From positions 1 through 64,000 of the forward strand of contig CBHWDO010000017.1 in the NCBI GenBank assembly GCA_966112615.1: DNA of 64,000 nt, given 5' to 3'. The position numbers and the translations under genes are program-made. Shown here in pieces: positions 1 to 10,331 of the stretch (the stretch's first letter is position 1; each line of letters starts with the position of its first letter). This stretch comes from Flavitalea sp966112615 (GTDB taxonomy: Bacteria; Bacteroidota; Bacteroidia; Chitinophagales; Chitinophagaceae). The notes under the pieces were generated by a model, which was not told the DNA's origin, searched no databases, and was given only the letters and a program-made list of their open reading frames with translations.

Positions 1-221
1 TCCAAACTCCCAACTCCCGAATTCCCCCTTGCAATCCCCCTCTTTCTTCGTACCTTATTAGTCCCCGATCTATCTACCGGCCAACTAATTCTCCGCACTC
101 CTCCAATATTTGCCCCGGCCCGAAAATTGCATAACCTACTTGCCAATCCTACACAAAACCAGTGTAAAGTCCAATCCGTTTATTTCTATCTACCAAAATA
201 TAATACGCAAACTCCGTATAT
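1..221. other. Non-coding leader, CT-rich at the left edge
   Basis: No convincing gene lies here. The first 30 bases are CT-rich with AACTCCC-like repeats, which resemble the octamer repeat arms seen around dnaJ and grpE but are cut by the window edge. The rest should hold the promoter and leader of the hydrolase gene starting at 222. I could not identify a clear TAnnTTTG box. Confidence 0.4.
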
Positions 222-3200
222 ATGAGATCAATTTTACTCCTCGTTGCCACAACGTTGGGACTGCTTACTGCATCGGTTAAAGGCCAGAACGTTTTTAATC
301 CTGCCGATCCTATAGTTCGCTGGAATTCAAGCCAGCCCTTAGGTTCAGCTACCAACCCCGATCCTAATAAAATGGGATTGCAGAAATGGGTATCAGTTAT
401 TACCAACGGTATAAGTACCGGTAATGGTGCCTGGGATGCTTCTTCCTACAAAGCATATTTTGCAAAACTGACTTCCAGCAAAGGAATTGCGTTCAGAATA
501 AAATTTCCACGTAGTTATAATAACCCCGACAGTGCAGGTAAAAAATACCCCATGATGCTGTTCTTCCATGGAGCTGGTGAATCCGGATGTCCTACCAATG
601 GAGGAGTATACAACAATGAAAAACAATTAGCACTTGGTGGAAATACATTTCGTGTTAGGGTAGATAAAAATCAGTTCGACGGATTTCTTCTTTACCCTCA
701 AATGGTTCCTTCCGATGGAACCTGCTGGGGCAACTGGGGTACCAATATCAATACCTATTATCAAACAATTGCTAACCTGATCGATTCCCTGGTGAAATAT
801 GTTAGAGTGGACGATAGCAGGGTAGTGGTTGACGGACTTTCAGCCGGTGGATCAGCATCCTGGAAAATGGCTGAATTTTTCCCTCAGAAAGTTGCTGCCA
901 TTCTTCCATCGGCTGCTGCAGGTATGAAACTCAATTTCCCGACTTTCGTTCATATTCCTATCTGGCTTGCAACAGGTGGTAAGGATACTGCTCCATCACC
1001 TTCACAGGCTAAATACAGTGTTAACCAGGTTACCAATATTGGTGGATACATCAAATACACTTTATATCCTGATCTTGGCCATGCCGTATGGGGCCGCCAT
1101 TGGGCTGAACCAGGATTTGTTGACTGGCTGAACAATTCACATAAAGCAAACCCTCTTGTTTTCTTTGGAAAGAATGAATTCTGTCCGGACTCTGTTATTA
1201 ATGCACGCCTCGGTATTACACAAGGTTATTATGCTTATGAATGGCAATGGAATGGATCTACCATTGCAACCCGTACCAATGGAGTAAATACCATTCAGAA
1301 TACATCTGTAGTAACGTCTTTTACAGGAAATGAGATCATCGTAAAAGCATTCGGTACTTACCGTGTCAGGTTCAAAAGATTTTCTAACTCCGCATGGACC
1401 GTATTCTCTCCAATTCCTGCTGTAGTTAAACCGAAGGGTGTTACTAAAACTCCAGCCATTGTAATTGATGGAAATTACAGTAAAGTATTGCCATCACTCG
1501 ATGGTAGAACCACTGTTCCTTTAAAACTGGATGATGGTTATGCCAAATATGAATTCTATCGTTCAACAGATAATGATCTTGTATCAAGTAAGCAAACATA
1601 TGCTGCGCCGGTTGGAAGTTATAAGGCTAAAGTCTATGAGCAATATGGTTGTGGCTCTGAATTTTCACCTGTATTCACAGTGATACCTGCATCAGGTTCT
1701 CCTAAACCGGATCCTGCAACAAACCTCACTGCTTCTCCGGTAAATGGTAATAAAGTAAACCTGGTTTGGGATGATAAAGCATCTCCAACTTATGATGAAA
1801 CTGGTTTTGAAATTTACAGGTCAACCAGCCCGAACGGTCCATGGACCTTTGTAGGCATCAATCCTGCAAATGACAAGACTTATACGGATACCGAACTAAC
1901 TGATAATTCACTTTATTACTATGTTATTCGTTCAGTGAATAATTCAGGTGCAGCCCCGGTAAGCAACCAGGCGATTGTAAAAACACTTGAAGATGATATT
2001 GCACCAACAGCGCCATATCTCTTTTATAAAGGAAGTAACCTGAGTTCTGTTTCTCTTGCATGGAATCCTTCAAAAGATAATGCGGGCATCAAGCGATATG
2101 ATATTTATGTTGATGGAAAGAAATTATACAGTTCAAGAGTAAATTACTTCACTGTTACAGGACTGGATCCGCTTAAGTTTTACCAGTTCACAGTAAAAGG
2201 AATCGATACTGTGGGTAACGAATCTCCATTTAGTAACCAGGTGGCTGGATTTACTCACGACCAGGGAACGAACTATAAATATTATAATGGATCATGGAGC
2301 CAGCTTCCGGATTTCAATTCGCTTACACCGGTTAAGCAGGGTCGACTTGATACCATTCGGGGTAATACACCTATCAGAACACAAACTGATAACTACGGAT
2401 TGCTTTATACCGGCTATATCTATATTCCTGAAACATCAACTTATACTTTTGAACTCTTATCAGATGAAGGAAGTAAACTGATCATCGGCAATTATTCATA
2501 CACAGCTAAACCAGTTGTGCAGAATGATAGTGTCCATACAGCAAGATCAAGAACAGGAACCATAAATCTTACCCGCGGTTACCATCCAATTGCCATTCCT
2601 TATTTTGAAAAAACTGGAACTGAGCGATTAGAAATATTCTGGTGGAATACCAATGGAGTGACCAGGGAAAGAATCAACAAAGGATTCTTCTCTGCAGTAA
2701 ATTATTCTTTACCTGCTCCTCCTGCAGCTCCGGGAAGTTTTGCGGGAACCGGAATATCCAGTTCGAAGATCAGGTTAACCTGGTTCGATAACAGTTCGAA
2801 TGAAACAGGGTTTGAACTGCTGCGTGCAGCTACCGTGGATGGACCTTATGCAAATATTGCTACTATCCCGGCTAATTCTACCTTCTATGTTGATACCTTA
2901 TTAAAGGCTTCAACAAGATACTATTACAGGTTACGCGCAGTAAGCAAGGCAGGTGAGTCAGGATTTGCTTCAACCAATGCAGTTACATCTGCACCGGCAT
3001 CTACACCGAACCCTGAAGCACCATCTCACTTGGTTGCTGCTTCACCGGCCTCTTCCAAAGTAAGTCTGAGCTGGAATGATAATTCAACCAATGAAACCGG
3101 CTTCCAGGTTTGGCGTTCAACAAATGCTACAACAGGATTTACATTGATAGCAACAGTTGCAGCCAATAGTAATGCCTATGCGGATAACTCTGTAACTAAT

Positions 3201-5267
3201 CTTACCAGGTATTATTATTACGTTGTCGCAGTAAATGGAACTTATCCAAGTGGTAAATCCAATACTGTCTATGCTACACCTGGTAATACAGCTCCGGTGA
3301 TCAGTGATCCGGGTGCGATCCTGGTGAAAACAGCTGCCGCTGAAACAAGGTCGCTGACTATTACTGATAATGCAGGTGATGCTGTAACTGCTTCGCTGCT
3401 CAATGCTCCGAAATTTGTAACCTTAACATACCTCAGCGGAACATCCTACAGGCTTAATATCAATGCTGCACAGCAGGATATTGGTTCTTATGAATTCACA
3501 GTACTTGCCAAAGATGACAAAGGCAATGAAAGCACAAGGGATCTTACACTCGATGTATCCGATAAGTATACAAGGTCAGTGTATGTTAGATTCGGAAGAA
3601 CAGTTTCAGGTGTTCCAAATAACTGGAATCAGTGGACTGGAATCCTTGCAGCAAATTCAACTATATCATCTTTGATAGATGAAAGAAGAGCAGCAACATC
3701 TTTTTCCATAACTAACGTACAGGCATGGACGAAGTATAATGATCTTGGTTTTGTTTCCGGTGATAATTCAGGATTGTATCCTGACCTGGTAATGGAACGT
3801 GGTATCACCAAAACGGATTCATTGCACAACTTTGTATTTAAAGGATTGAATCCATCCATGAGGTATAATCTCTCTTTCATGTCGAGCAGAAATGAAGGAA
3901 CAGATGCTTCTATTGAATTCATTTCAGGAACACAAAGAAAGATTCTGAATGCACGTTATAATAATAAGGAAACTGCGAATCTGAATGGACTCATTCCTGA
4001 TGCTACAGGTCAGATCTCAGTAACCATCCGGAAAGTATCAGGTAAAGTAGCCATGCATCTGAATGCAGTTAAGATCGAAGAGTATCCGTCTTCAACACCT
4101 GTATTGAATCCTGTTAACCTGTATGCAGAAGCAAGCGATCGTACAATAGTGAATCTTTCATGGATCGACAGGGCATACAATGAAAATGCATCACTGGGTT
4201 ATGAACTTGAAAGAGCCACAGATTCATTGTTCTCTTCAGTTACAGTGTACAGGCTGAATGCAAATGTTACAACTTACAGGGCAACCGGCTTGCAACCTGC
4301 AACCAAGTACTGGTTCAGGATCAGGGCGAAGTCAGGTACTACTTTCAGTGAATACAGTAACAAGGCATTTGTTATTACGCCTGAATCCATAGTCAATGTG
4401 AATTTCAATTATACTGTTGCTAATGGGCCAACATCGTGGAATAACCTGGCAACACTGCCTACAAACCCTGCAACAATAAAAGATCTGAAAAACAACTTAA
4501 AGGTTGGAACAGGTATCAACCTGTCAATTGAAGAAGTGTTTAACGGAGAATTTAATGCAGGACAGGTAACTGGAAATAATTCAGGAGTTGTTCCGGACAA
4601 TGTATTGTTGTCGAGCTATTGGGTTGATCGCAACCAGGTAAGCACAATGCGACTGACTGGTCTTAACCATTCCATGAGGTATAGTTTTGGTTTCTTTGGA
4701 AGTGCTGGTCCAGCCGGTTGGTTCCTGGGCGACTTTACAGCCAAGTATACCATTAACGACAAATCAGTTTACCTGAATTCTTGGGAGAATACCACCAAGA
4801 TTGTATTCATCAATGATGTTCAGCCGGATGAAAATGGAGAAGTATTGATCCAGTTCTCTACTACAGATGCTGCGCAATATGGGTTCAATGCAGGAATGGT
4901 AATCTACCAGCGAAATGGAAACGTTGGAGTATCATCAGGCACTACCGGACAGGCTCCAATCAATCAGCAGGGATTGTTGAGAGATAGCCCTGTAATTGTT
5001 ACCAAGGTTAGTATGTATCCAAATCCATTCAGGGATAACATAGTGCTGGAATTCTTTAATGAAAATGAATCAGACCAGGTAAGTACTGAGATCTATGATC
5101 TGTCGGGAAGACTGGTTGTGAACAGGCAGTTCAATCGCTTGCCACAGGGCTTTAACAGGCTTCAGATTCCAACATCGGGCTTTAGTAATAAAACGGCTAT
5201 TTACTATGTTACATTGAAAGTAAATGGCAAAGTAAAATCAGTGAACAAGATGGTGAAGCGGAATTAG
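222..5267 (+). CDS. Giant secreted alpha/beta-hydrolase with FN3, PA14 and T9SS sorting domain
   Basis: This is a 1681-residue secreted modular protein. A signal peptide (about 1-21) precedes an esterase/PHB-depolymerase-like alpha/beta-hydrolase domain (about 80-310). It has an oxyanion-type HG motif in FFHGAGE and a likely triad of Ser207 (GLSAGG), Asp255 (GGKD) and His287 (LGHAVW). Then follow fibronectin III domains (from about 495), a PA14-like domain (about 684-815), more FN3 domains, a cadherin-like domain and two copies of an unrecognised module (about 1119-1288 and 1391-1563). The end (about 1596-1681, starting MYPNPF) is a type-A T9SS sorting domain, so the protein should be exported and anchored at or released from the cell surface. 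It is a paralogue of the gene at 38004-44525. The substrate is unknown; an ester in a polysaccharide or polyester is an inference. Confidence 0.85.
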   Translation: MRSILLLVATTLGLLTASVKGQNVFNPADPIVRWNSSQPLGSATNPDPNKMGLQKWVSVITNGISTGNGAWDASSYKAYFAKLTSSKGIAFRIKFPRSYNNPDSAGKKYPMMLFFHGAGESGCPTNGGVYNNEKQLALGGNTFRVRVDKNQFDGFLLYPQMVPSDGTCWGNWGTNINTYYQTIANLIDSLVKYVRVDDSRVVVDGLSAGGSASWKMAEFFPQKVAAILPSAAAGMKLNFPTFVHIPIWLATGGKDTAPSPSQAKYSVNQVTNIGGYIKYTLYPDLGHAVWGRHWAEPGFVDWLNNSHKANPLVFFGKNEFCPDSVINARLGITQGYYAYEWQWNGSTIATRTNGVNTIQNTSVVTSFTGNEIIVKAFGTYRVRFKRFSNSAWTVFSPIPAVVKPKGVTKTPAIVIDGNYSKVLPSLDGRTTVPLKLDDGYAKYEFYRSTDNDLVSSKQTYAAPVGSYKAKVYEQYGCGSEFSPVFTVIPASGSPKPDPATNLTASPVNGNKVNLVWDDKASPTYDETGFEIYRSTSPNGPWTFVGINPANDKTYTDTELTDNSLYYYVIRSVNNSGAAPVSNQAIVKTLEDDIAPTAPYLFYKGSNLSSVSLAWNPSKDNAGIKRYDIYVDGKKLYSSRVNYFTVTGLDPLKFYQFTVKGIDTVGNESPFSNQVAGFTHDQGTNYKYYNGSWSQLPDFNSLTPVKQGRLDTIRGNTPIRTQTDNYGLLYTGYIYIPETSTYTFELLSDEGSKLIIGNYSYTAKPVVQNDSVHTARSRTGTINLTRGYHPIAIPYFEKTGTERLEIFWWNTNGVTRERINKGFFSAVNYSLPAPPAAPGSFAGTGISSSKIRLTWFDNSSNETGFELLRAATVDGPYANIATIPANSTFYVDTLLKASTRYYYRLRAVSKAGESGFASTNAVTSAPASTPNPEAPSHLVAASPASSKVSLSWNDNSTNETGFQVWRSTNATTGFTLIATVAANSNAYADNSVTNLTRYYYYVVAVNGTYPSGKSNTVYATPGNTAPVISDPGAILVKTAAAETRSLTITDNAGDAVTASLLNAPKFVTLTYLSGTSYRLNINAAQQDIGSYEFTVLAKDDKGNESTRDLTLDVSDKYTRSVYVRFGRTVSGVPNNWNQWTGILAANSTISSLIDERRAATSFSITNVQAWTKYNDLGFVSGDNSGLYPDLVMERGITKTDSLHNFVFKGLNPSMRYNLSFMSSRNEGTDASIEFISGTQRKILNARYNNKETANLNGLIPDATGQISVTIRKVSGKVAMHLNAVKIEEYPSSTPVLNPVNLYAEASDRTIVNLSWIDRAYNENASLGYELERATDSLFSSVTVYRLNANVTTYRATGLQPATKYWFRIRAKSGTTFSEYSNKAFVITPESIVNVNFNYTVANGPTSWNNLATLPTNPATIKDLKNNLKVGTGINLSIEEVFNGEFNAGQVTGNNSGVVPDNVLLSSYWVDRNQVSTMRLTGLNHSMRYSFGFFGSAGPAGWFLGDFTAKYTINDKSVYLNSWENTTKIVFINDVQPDENGEVLIQFSTTDAAQYGFNAGMVIYQRNGNVGVSSGTTGQAPINQQGLLRDSPVIVTKVSMYPNPFRDNIVLEFFNENESDQVSTEIYDLSGRLVVNRQFNRLPQGFNRLQIPTSGFSNKTAIYYVTLKVNGKVKSVNKMVKRN

Positions 5268-5285
5268 GATCTCCGCATATAAATG

Positions 5286-5318
5286 AAAAGAGGTTGCTAT
5301 CGCAACCTCTTTTTTTAT
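5286..5318. terminator. Bidirectional intrinsic terminator
   Basis: A perfect 12-bp stem (5286-5297 with 5302-5313) has a TATC loop. It is followed by T residues on the plus strand and by matching A residues on the other side. It lies between the convergent genes ending at 5267 and 5334 and probably serves both. Confidence 0.85.
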
Positions 5319-5333
5319 TTAAACTGGTATAAA

Positions 5334-6248
5334 CTATTTATACCCCCATTTTTTCATAATGGCCAGGTCTTCTTTTACTGCATCCATTGGAGACATTCCC
5401 TGGTATGCTTCCTGTTCTATGATAAAATGAGTGGTACCTCCCATCTTTCTTCCCAGGTCAATCATATCCTTGGTCTTTACAATACCTTTTCCAAGTATGG
5501 TACTTTCGTATTTCTCATGACCTCCCTGTGCCAGGATCTCATCTTTAACGTGCATTGATTCAAACCTGTTTGGGTATTTCTTTAATATATCCAAAGCGTT
5601 TGCTCCACCATTCACCATATTACCAATGTCAAGCTGCTGCACCACTAATTTTGGATCTGTATTTTGAAGGATGATATCAAAAAGAGTTTCTCCATTCAGT
5701 TTTTCGCTGAATTCAAAATCATGGTTGTGATATCCAAACTTCATATTATACTTATTGCATAACTCTCCACTCTTATTGAAAACTTCCATGAGCTTCATCA
5801 GTTTGGTATGGTCTTTACGGATCTCAGCATCCATCCATGGACTGATCACATACATTTGCCCAACAGCCGCTGAATCTTCAACAGTGTACTTCCATTCATC
5901 AGTGAATCCTGATCCATCTTCAGTGAGATGTTTTTTAGCCAAAACGGAATGGCCGCTTTCCATTTTGATACCAAGATCATCAAGGATCTTTTTAAACTCT
6001 GCAGGACTGTAACCGTAAAATTTCCTGTTAACATAATTAGCATGTTCAACATGCTTATAGCCCATTTGTGCAAGGGCTTTCAATGTACCTAATGGATCCT
6101 TTTGCATTTCTGCTCTTACAGAATACAACTGTAATCCAACGATCTCATTTTTCTTTTTGTATGATGCAAAAAGATCAGATGAGAATAGGGTAGTACCTGC
6201 AACAGCAAATGCTGACTGCTTCAGAAAAGATCTGCGGGAATTTTGCAT
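5334..6248 (-). CDS. Sugar phosphate isomerase/epimerase-like TIM-barrel protein, Tat-type leader
   Basis: The 304-residue product belongs to the xylose isomerase-like TIM-barrel (AP endonuclease 2) superfamily. The N-terminus carries a twin-arginine-type leader (SRRSFLKQ, then a hydrophobic stretch to about residue 28), so the enzyme is probably exported folded with its metal. Likely metal ligands are visible in YHNHDFEF, QLDIGN, HVKDE and the late Glu of FIIEQEAY. Such secreted members in Bacteroidota are usually annotated as sugar phosphate isomerase/epimerase, often without a known substrate. It stands alone, converging on the giant hydrolase gene across a shared terminator. The exact reaction cannot be named from sequence. 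Confidence 0.85.
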   Translation of the reverse strand: MQNSRRSFLKQSAFAVAGTTLFSSDLFASYKKKNEIVGLQLYSVRAEMQKDPLGTLKALAQMGYKHVEHANYVNRKFYGYSPAEFKKILDDLGIKMESGHSVLAKKHLTEDGSGFTDEWKYTVEDSAAVGQMYVISPWMDAEIRKDHTKLMKLMEVFNKSGELCNKYNMKFGYHNHDFEFSEKLNGETLFDIILQNTDPKLVVQQLDIGNMVNGGANALDILKKYPNRFESMHVKDEILAQGGHEKYESTILGKGIVKTKDMIDLGRKMGGTTHFIIEQEAYQGMSPMDAVKEDLAIMKKWGYK

Positions 6249-6469
6249 ACAATCGTTGTTAAATGGTTTGCATCTAATTTACTGGTATTCGTTGAAACAT
6301 TAAAATGATAGTTGTTTTTTAATATGGTCCGGAAGTAACGGCGCTGAGGGGAATATATTCTACTTAAGGTGTCAGAAGCGGTTCTGCCAAACAGGCAATC
6401 GGTTGGTATATGAATTGAAGATTTGAAGGTCCTGTCTCTAGTGTTTTATAAACCAATCCTAGGAACTTC

Positions 6470-7753
6470 ATGAAAAAGAAAATAGCATTTATCAGCGATC
6501 ATGCTTCACCATTGGCTATATTAGGTGGTACGGACAGCGGAGGTCAAAATGTGTATGTTGCAGAAACTGCCATTGAATTAGCTGCTTTAGGATATGAAGT
6601 GGATGTTTTCACCAGGTGGGAAAATGCAGATCAGCCTCGCATTGTAAACTGGAAAAAGGGAGTTCGTGTGATCCATGTGAATGCCGGTCCAAGAGAATGT
6701 GTTCCAAAAGAACAACTGCTTCCTTTTATGGATGAGTTTACCATGGAAATGTTCAAATTTATTAAGCGACAAAAAGTAAAATACCAGTTAGTGCACGCAC
6801 ATTTTTTTATGTCAGGTGTTGTTGCTTCAAATATCAAAAGGTTGACCGGAATTCCATTTGCGATCACATTCCATGCACTGGGAATGATCCGTAAGATATA
6901 CCAGGGATTAAATGATAAATTTCCTTCTAACAGGATTGAGATCGAGCGTGAACTGGTTATGGAAGCGGATAAAATTATAGCCGAGTGTCCGCAGGATAAA
7001 AAAGACCTGATTCATTTTTATGATGCTGACGAACGGAAGATTGTCGTAATTCCATGCGGATTTAACCAGCATGAATTTGCACCTGTTGGGAAAATGGAAG
7101 CAAGGAAGGTGCTTAAACTGGATCCTAAAGAAAAGATCCTGCTGCAACTGGGCAGAATGGTTCCACGCAAAGGAGTTGATAATGTAATAAGATCCTTATC
7201 GCGGCTAAAACAAAAAGGAGTTGTCTGCAAACTTTTGGTAGTAGGAGGTGAGTCTGATTGTGCAAGCGAGATCCTTACTCCTGAGATTGGCAGATTGCGA
7301 AGTATTGCCAAAGAAGAAGGAGTAGAAGAGCAGGTTGTGTTTGTTGGAAGTAAATCCCGGGATCTATTAAAATACTATTATTCTGCCTCTGATATATTTA
7401 TTACCACCCCGTGGTATGAACCTTTCGGAATAACACCGCTCGAAGCAATGGCATGTGGAACCCCGGTAATCGGATCCAATGTTGGTGGCATCAAGTATAC
7501 AGTACTTGAAGGAAAGACGGGCCTGCTTGTTCCCCCGAAAGATCCTATGGCACTAGCTCTGCGTGTTTCATTGATGTTGTCGAATCCTGAATTACTGGAA
7601 TCCATGAGCAGGCATTCCCTGACAAGGGTAAATGCATTATTTACCTGGAAGAAAGTTGCGAACATGCTTTCTATTTCATACGAAGAACTTGTTGCCACTG
7701 AAATTGAAGAAACAAAATCTTCCTCCATCAAGAAGAAAAGCCAGGCTGCATGA
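6470..7753 (+). CDS. Glycosyltransferase family 4, sucrose-phosphate-synthase-like
   Basis: The 427-residue protein is a GT-B fold retaining glycosyltransferase. The N-terminal GGTDSGGQNVYV signature is typical of the sucrose synthase/sucrose-phosphate synthase-like branch of GT4. The C-terminal domain has the expected RMVPRKG segment and the donor-binding E-x7-E motif in EPFGITPLE, followed by ACGTPVIGSNVGG. It has no signal peptide and should be cytoplasmic. Its stop codon overlaps the start of the next gene (ATGA at 7750-7753), so the two are translationally coupled and probably work on one surface oligosaccharide. Donor and acceptor are not predictable. Confidence 0.9.
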   Translation: MKKKIAFISDHASPLAILGGTDSGGQNVYVAETAIELAALGYEVDVFTRWENADQPRIVNWKKGVRVIHVNAGPRECVPKEQLLPFMDEFTMEMFKFIKRQKVKYQLVHAHFFMSGVVASNIKRLTGIPFAITFHALGMIRKIYQGLNDKFPSNRIEIERELVMEADKIIAECPQDKKDLIHFYDADERKIVVIPCGFNQHEFAPVGKMEARKVLKLDPKEKILLQLGRMVPRKGVDNVIRSLSRLKQKGVVCKLLVVGGESDCASEILTPEIGRLRSIAKEEGVEEQVVFVGSKSRDLLKYYYSASDIFITTPWYEPFGITPLEAMACGTPVIGSNVGGIKYTVLEGKTGLLVPPKDPMALALRVSLMLSNPELLESMSRHSLTRVNALFTWKKVANMLSISYEELVATEIEETKSSSIKKKSQAA

Positions 7754-8832
7754 TCAAAAAGGAATGGGCATCGTGTAAAAATATCCTGGTGATTCGTGCG
7801 GATAATATGGGTGATGTATTAATGTCATCTCCAGCGATCCGTGCTGTAAAAGAATCACTGGAATGTAAAATCACATTGCTTACATCTTCTGCAGGATCTA
7901 TCATTACACCCTATATTGATTGTATAGATGAAGTCATCAAGGTTGATTTTCCCTGGATTAAAAATGATCATGAACCATCATCTATTCACAGGATCATTGA
8001 CCAACTTCAAAATTTGAATTTTGATGCTGCAATAATCTTTACTGTATTTAGTCAGAATCCACTGCCTGCCGCACTAATAGCATATATGGCCGGCATTCCT
8101 TTACGACTTGCTTATTGCCGCGAGAATCCTTATCACCTGCTTACGGATTGGGTACCAGATAAAGAACCCTATGATATTATCAAACACCAGGTGCAACGTG
8201 ATCTGGATCTGGTTGCAGCCATTGGATGCCATTCATCCAATACAAATATGGATCTGCGAATGGAGCATGATTCATTTATAAAAGCAACACAAAAAGCATC
8301 CGGAATTGTTGATATATCAGGCGGATACATCATAGTTCATCCAGGTGTAAGTGAAGACAAAAGAAAATATCCCAATACATTATGGGTTGACCTGGTTCAG
8401 CAAATTCAAAATCAATTTAACCTCACTGTTTTAATAACTGGAGCAATTTCTGAAACATCGCTTTGCAGTGACATAGCTGAAGAATCTGGTGCGAATGTTT
8501 TTAATTGCGCAGGGATGTTTAGTATAGATGAATTCATTGCTTTAATCGCCGGATCATCACTGGTTGTTTCCGTAAACACGGGCACTGTTCATATTGCTTC
8601 TGCAATAGCAAAACCGGTGATCGTTTTGTATGCTGATACTAATCCGCAACATACACCATGGAATACTCCTTCAGAAGTTTTTATGTTTCCTGTAAAAGAA
8701 GAAGCCCGATCAAAAAACGAAGTGATCCAACATCTTTATAAAATGAAAAAGGCACCTGTTAAGATGCCTGATCATAATGATATTTTAAAAGCGGCTAAAA
8801 AACTTATAGAACCGCATTCGATTCTTCGATAA
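7750..8832 (+). CDS. Glycosyltransferase family 9 (heptosyltransferase-like)
   Basis: The 360-residue protein matches the GT9 ADP-heptose:LPS heptosyltransferase family. It opens with NILVIRADNMGDVLMSSPAIRA, a classic GT9 N-terminus, and has the C-terminal donor-binding region with VHPGVSEDKRKYP and NTGTVHIASAIAKPVI. The start overlaps the upstream GT4 gene by 4 bases. The last 29 bases overlap the end of the convergent GT9 gene on the other strand, which leaves no room for a terminator between them. It probably adds a sugar to lipopolysaccharide or another surface glycan; heptose as donor is only a family-level guess. Confidence 0.88.
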   Translation: MIKKEWASCKNILVIRADNMGDVLMSSPAIRAVKESLECKITLLTSSAGSIITPYIDCIDEVIKVDFPWIKNDHEPSSIHRIIDQLQNLNFDAAIIFTVFSQNPLPAALIAYMAGIPLRLAYCRENPYHLLTDWVPDKEPYDIIKHQVQRDLDLVAAIGCHSSNTNMDLRMEHDSFIKATQKASGIVDISGGYIIVHPGVSEDKRKYPNTLWVDLVQQIQNQFNLTVLITGAISETSLCSDIAEESGANVFNCAGMFSIDEFIALIAGSSLVVSVNTGTVHIASAIAKPVIVLYADTNPQHTPWNTPSEVFMFPVKEEARSKNEVIQHLYKMKKAPVKMPDHNDILKAAKKLIEPHSILR

Positions 8833-9820
8833 GGTTTGAATCGAACATTAATTCAGTTGCTTTGGCTGCAAGATCTACATCAGGATTTCTGGTCCAGTCA
8901 AGCGCATAATGTAAATTATCTTCCTGGTATGTCCATCTTTCAGGTTCTCCATCCATGCTGATAATTATGCTTCTTGTTCTTAACGCAGCAGCCATATGTG
9001 CAGGGCCTGTACAATTTGAAATGATCGCATAGGCACTGTCAATTAATGCTGCCATGGAACCAAGTGTTGTTTTTCCTGCAGCAATAATGCTTGTGTGTTG
9101 CATTCTGTTTGCTACTTCTTCAGCAATTTCAATTTCGTCTTTTGTTCCTGTTATGATGACCTGTTTACCGTGTTCATAACAAATGTCTGCGAGCAATGCA
9201 AAGAATGCAGGAGGCCATTGTCTCCAGGTTCCCCTTGAACCGGGATGCACGCAAACATAACTGCCTGGTTCAAGAATAAGATCGGCATCTCTTAATTCCT
9301 GAAAGTCTTTTTCAGTTAAAGGAAATTCCAGGTATGAACCTTGTCGCTCAATACTTAAATGATCCATTAATTGTAGGTGTCTTTCAATTTCATGAACACC
9401 GGGAGGATAAGGAAGGTATAGAGTTGAATCCGGGCAGTAATCATCCAATTTGTAAAATCCTGCAGTAATCTTGCTTCCCATAAGTTCCATCAGGGGATTC
9501 ACAATAGTTCCGTTTCCCTGCATCTGTAGGATCAGGTCGTATTTTTCATCATTCATTTCCTGTAGAAAGGATACAGTTTTTTCAGCATTGAAATTCTGTT
9601 CAGGAAGTCCGGGAAAACCTGGAAAATGTTTGAGTTTATCGAAATACTTATTGAATCGTTGAACAAATGATGCAGCCCATGGCAATCCCAATAGGGTTAT
9701 ACTTGCATCGGGATAAGCTTCTCTTAAAGCCCTGAATGCAGGAACAGCGCATAATAGGTCACCCAATTGAAGTGCACGAAAAACCGCAATCTTTTTAACG
9801 TCCTTTGGATTTATCAGCAT
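8804..9820 (-). CDS. Glycosyltransferase family 9 (heptosyltransferase-like)
   Basis: The product is a second GT9-family protein of 338 residues. The N-terminus reads KIAVFRALQLGDLLCAVPAFRALRE in part, the typical GT9 first Rossmann segment. The C-terminal half has VHPGSRGTWRQWP and SNCTGPAHMAAAL, the nucleotide-sugar site region. It is encoded opposite the GT9 gene at 7750-8832 and their 3' ends overlap by 29 bases. It is diverged from that neighbour, so it is unlikely to be a recent duplicate. Two bases separate its start from the stop of the small lipoprotein gene upstream, so these two are probably co-transcribed. Confidence 0.88.
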   Translation of the reverse strand: MLINPKDVKKIAVFRALQLGDLLCAVPAFRALREAYPDASITLLGLPWAASFVQRFNKYFDKLKHFPGFPGLPEQNFNAEKTVSFLQEMNDEKYDLILQMQGNGTIVNPLMELMGSKITAGFYKLDDYCPDSTLYLPYPPGVHEIERHLQLMDHLSIERQGSYLEFPLTEKDFQELRDADLILEPGSYVCVHPGSRGTWRQWPPAFFALLADICYEHGKQVIITGTKDEIEIAEEVANRMQHTSIIAAGKTTLGSMAALIDSAYAIISNCTGPAHMAAALRTRSIIISMDGEPERWTYQEDNLHYALDWTRNPDVDLAAKATELMFDSNLIEESNAVL

Positions 9821-9822
9821 GA

Positions 9823-10287
9823 TTAATTCTTCTTTTGATACCTGGTTCTAACAATACTGTTATCTGAATCTGAATGTGTTTCCAGGTATAATGTATTCGT
9901 TGAAATCTCTTTAATGGTTGCTGCTGGATATGTGCTGTTAAAAACTGTGCTCTCTCTTAAGATCATTTTTTTATCCGGTGATAACTGCCATTTCCCTGCA
10001 TCGATGATCAGTGATGCTGTGTCAGATCTTAAGATGATATTGTCATTGAGTTCATAGGTTGAATCCCTGTTGAACAGGAGATAATCATCCTTTTGGAAAT
10101 CTGGTTTGTCAACAGTAAGATCGGTGGTTCTGTTCAAAGAGTCGATGGCAATATTTTCAGTGACTATCCACCTGGTACCAACTAGCAGCGAATCCACCTG
10201 GGAAGTTCCGAGGATTTCATCGGTATCGTCTTTACTGCAAAATGTAAAAACAGTTGCGATCACTATAAAAAAAAGAAATGGTTTCAT
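9823..10287 (-). CDS. Small lipocalin-like lipoprotein
   Basis: The 154-residue product has a short hydrophobic N-terminus ending in a lipobox-like FTFC, with Cys17 as the probable lipidation site. The mature part contains an early GTRW motif, alternating polar/hydrophobic strands and a GKWQLSPDKK segment. These are characteristic of Bacteroidota lipocalin-like lipoproteins of this size. It is likely periplasmic or outer-membrane attached. It lies in a minus-strand run between the PorP/SprF gene and a GT9 gene, 2 bases ahead of the latter. Function unknown. Confidence 0.7.
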   Translation of the reverse strand: MKPFLFFIVIATVFTFCSKDDTDEILGTSQVDSLLVGTRWIVTENIAIDSLNRTTDLTVDKPDFQKDDYLLFNRDSTYELNDNIILRSDTASLIIDAGKWQLSPDKKMILRESTVFNSTYPAATIKEISTNTLYLETHSDSDNSIVRTRYQKKN

Positions 10288-10331
10288 GTTCTGTTATTGA
10301 TAACAGAAGTACAAAAACCATTCCCCCACAA

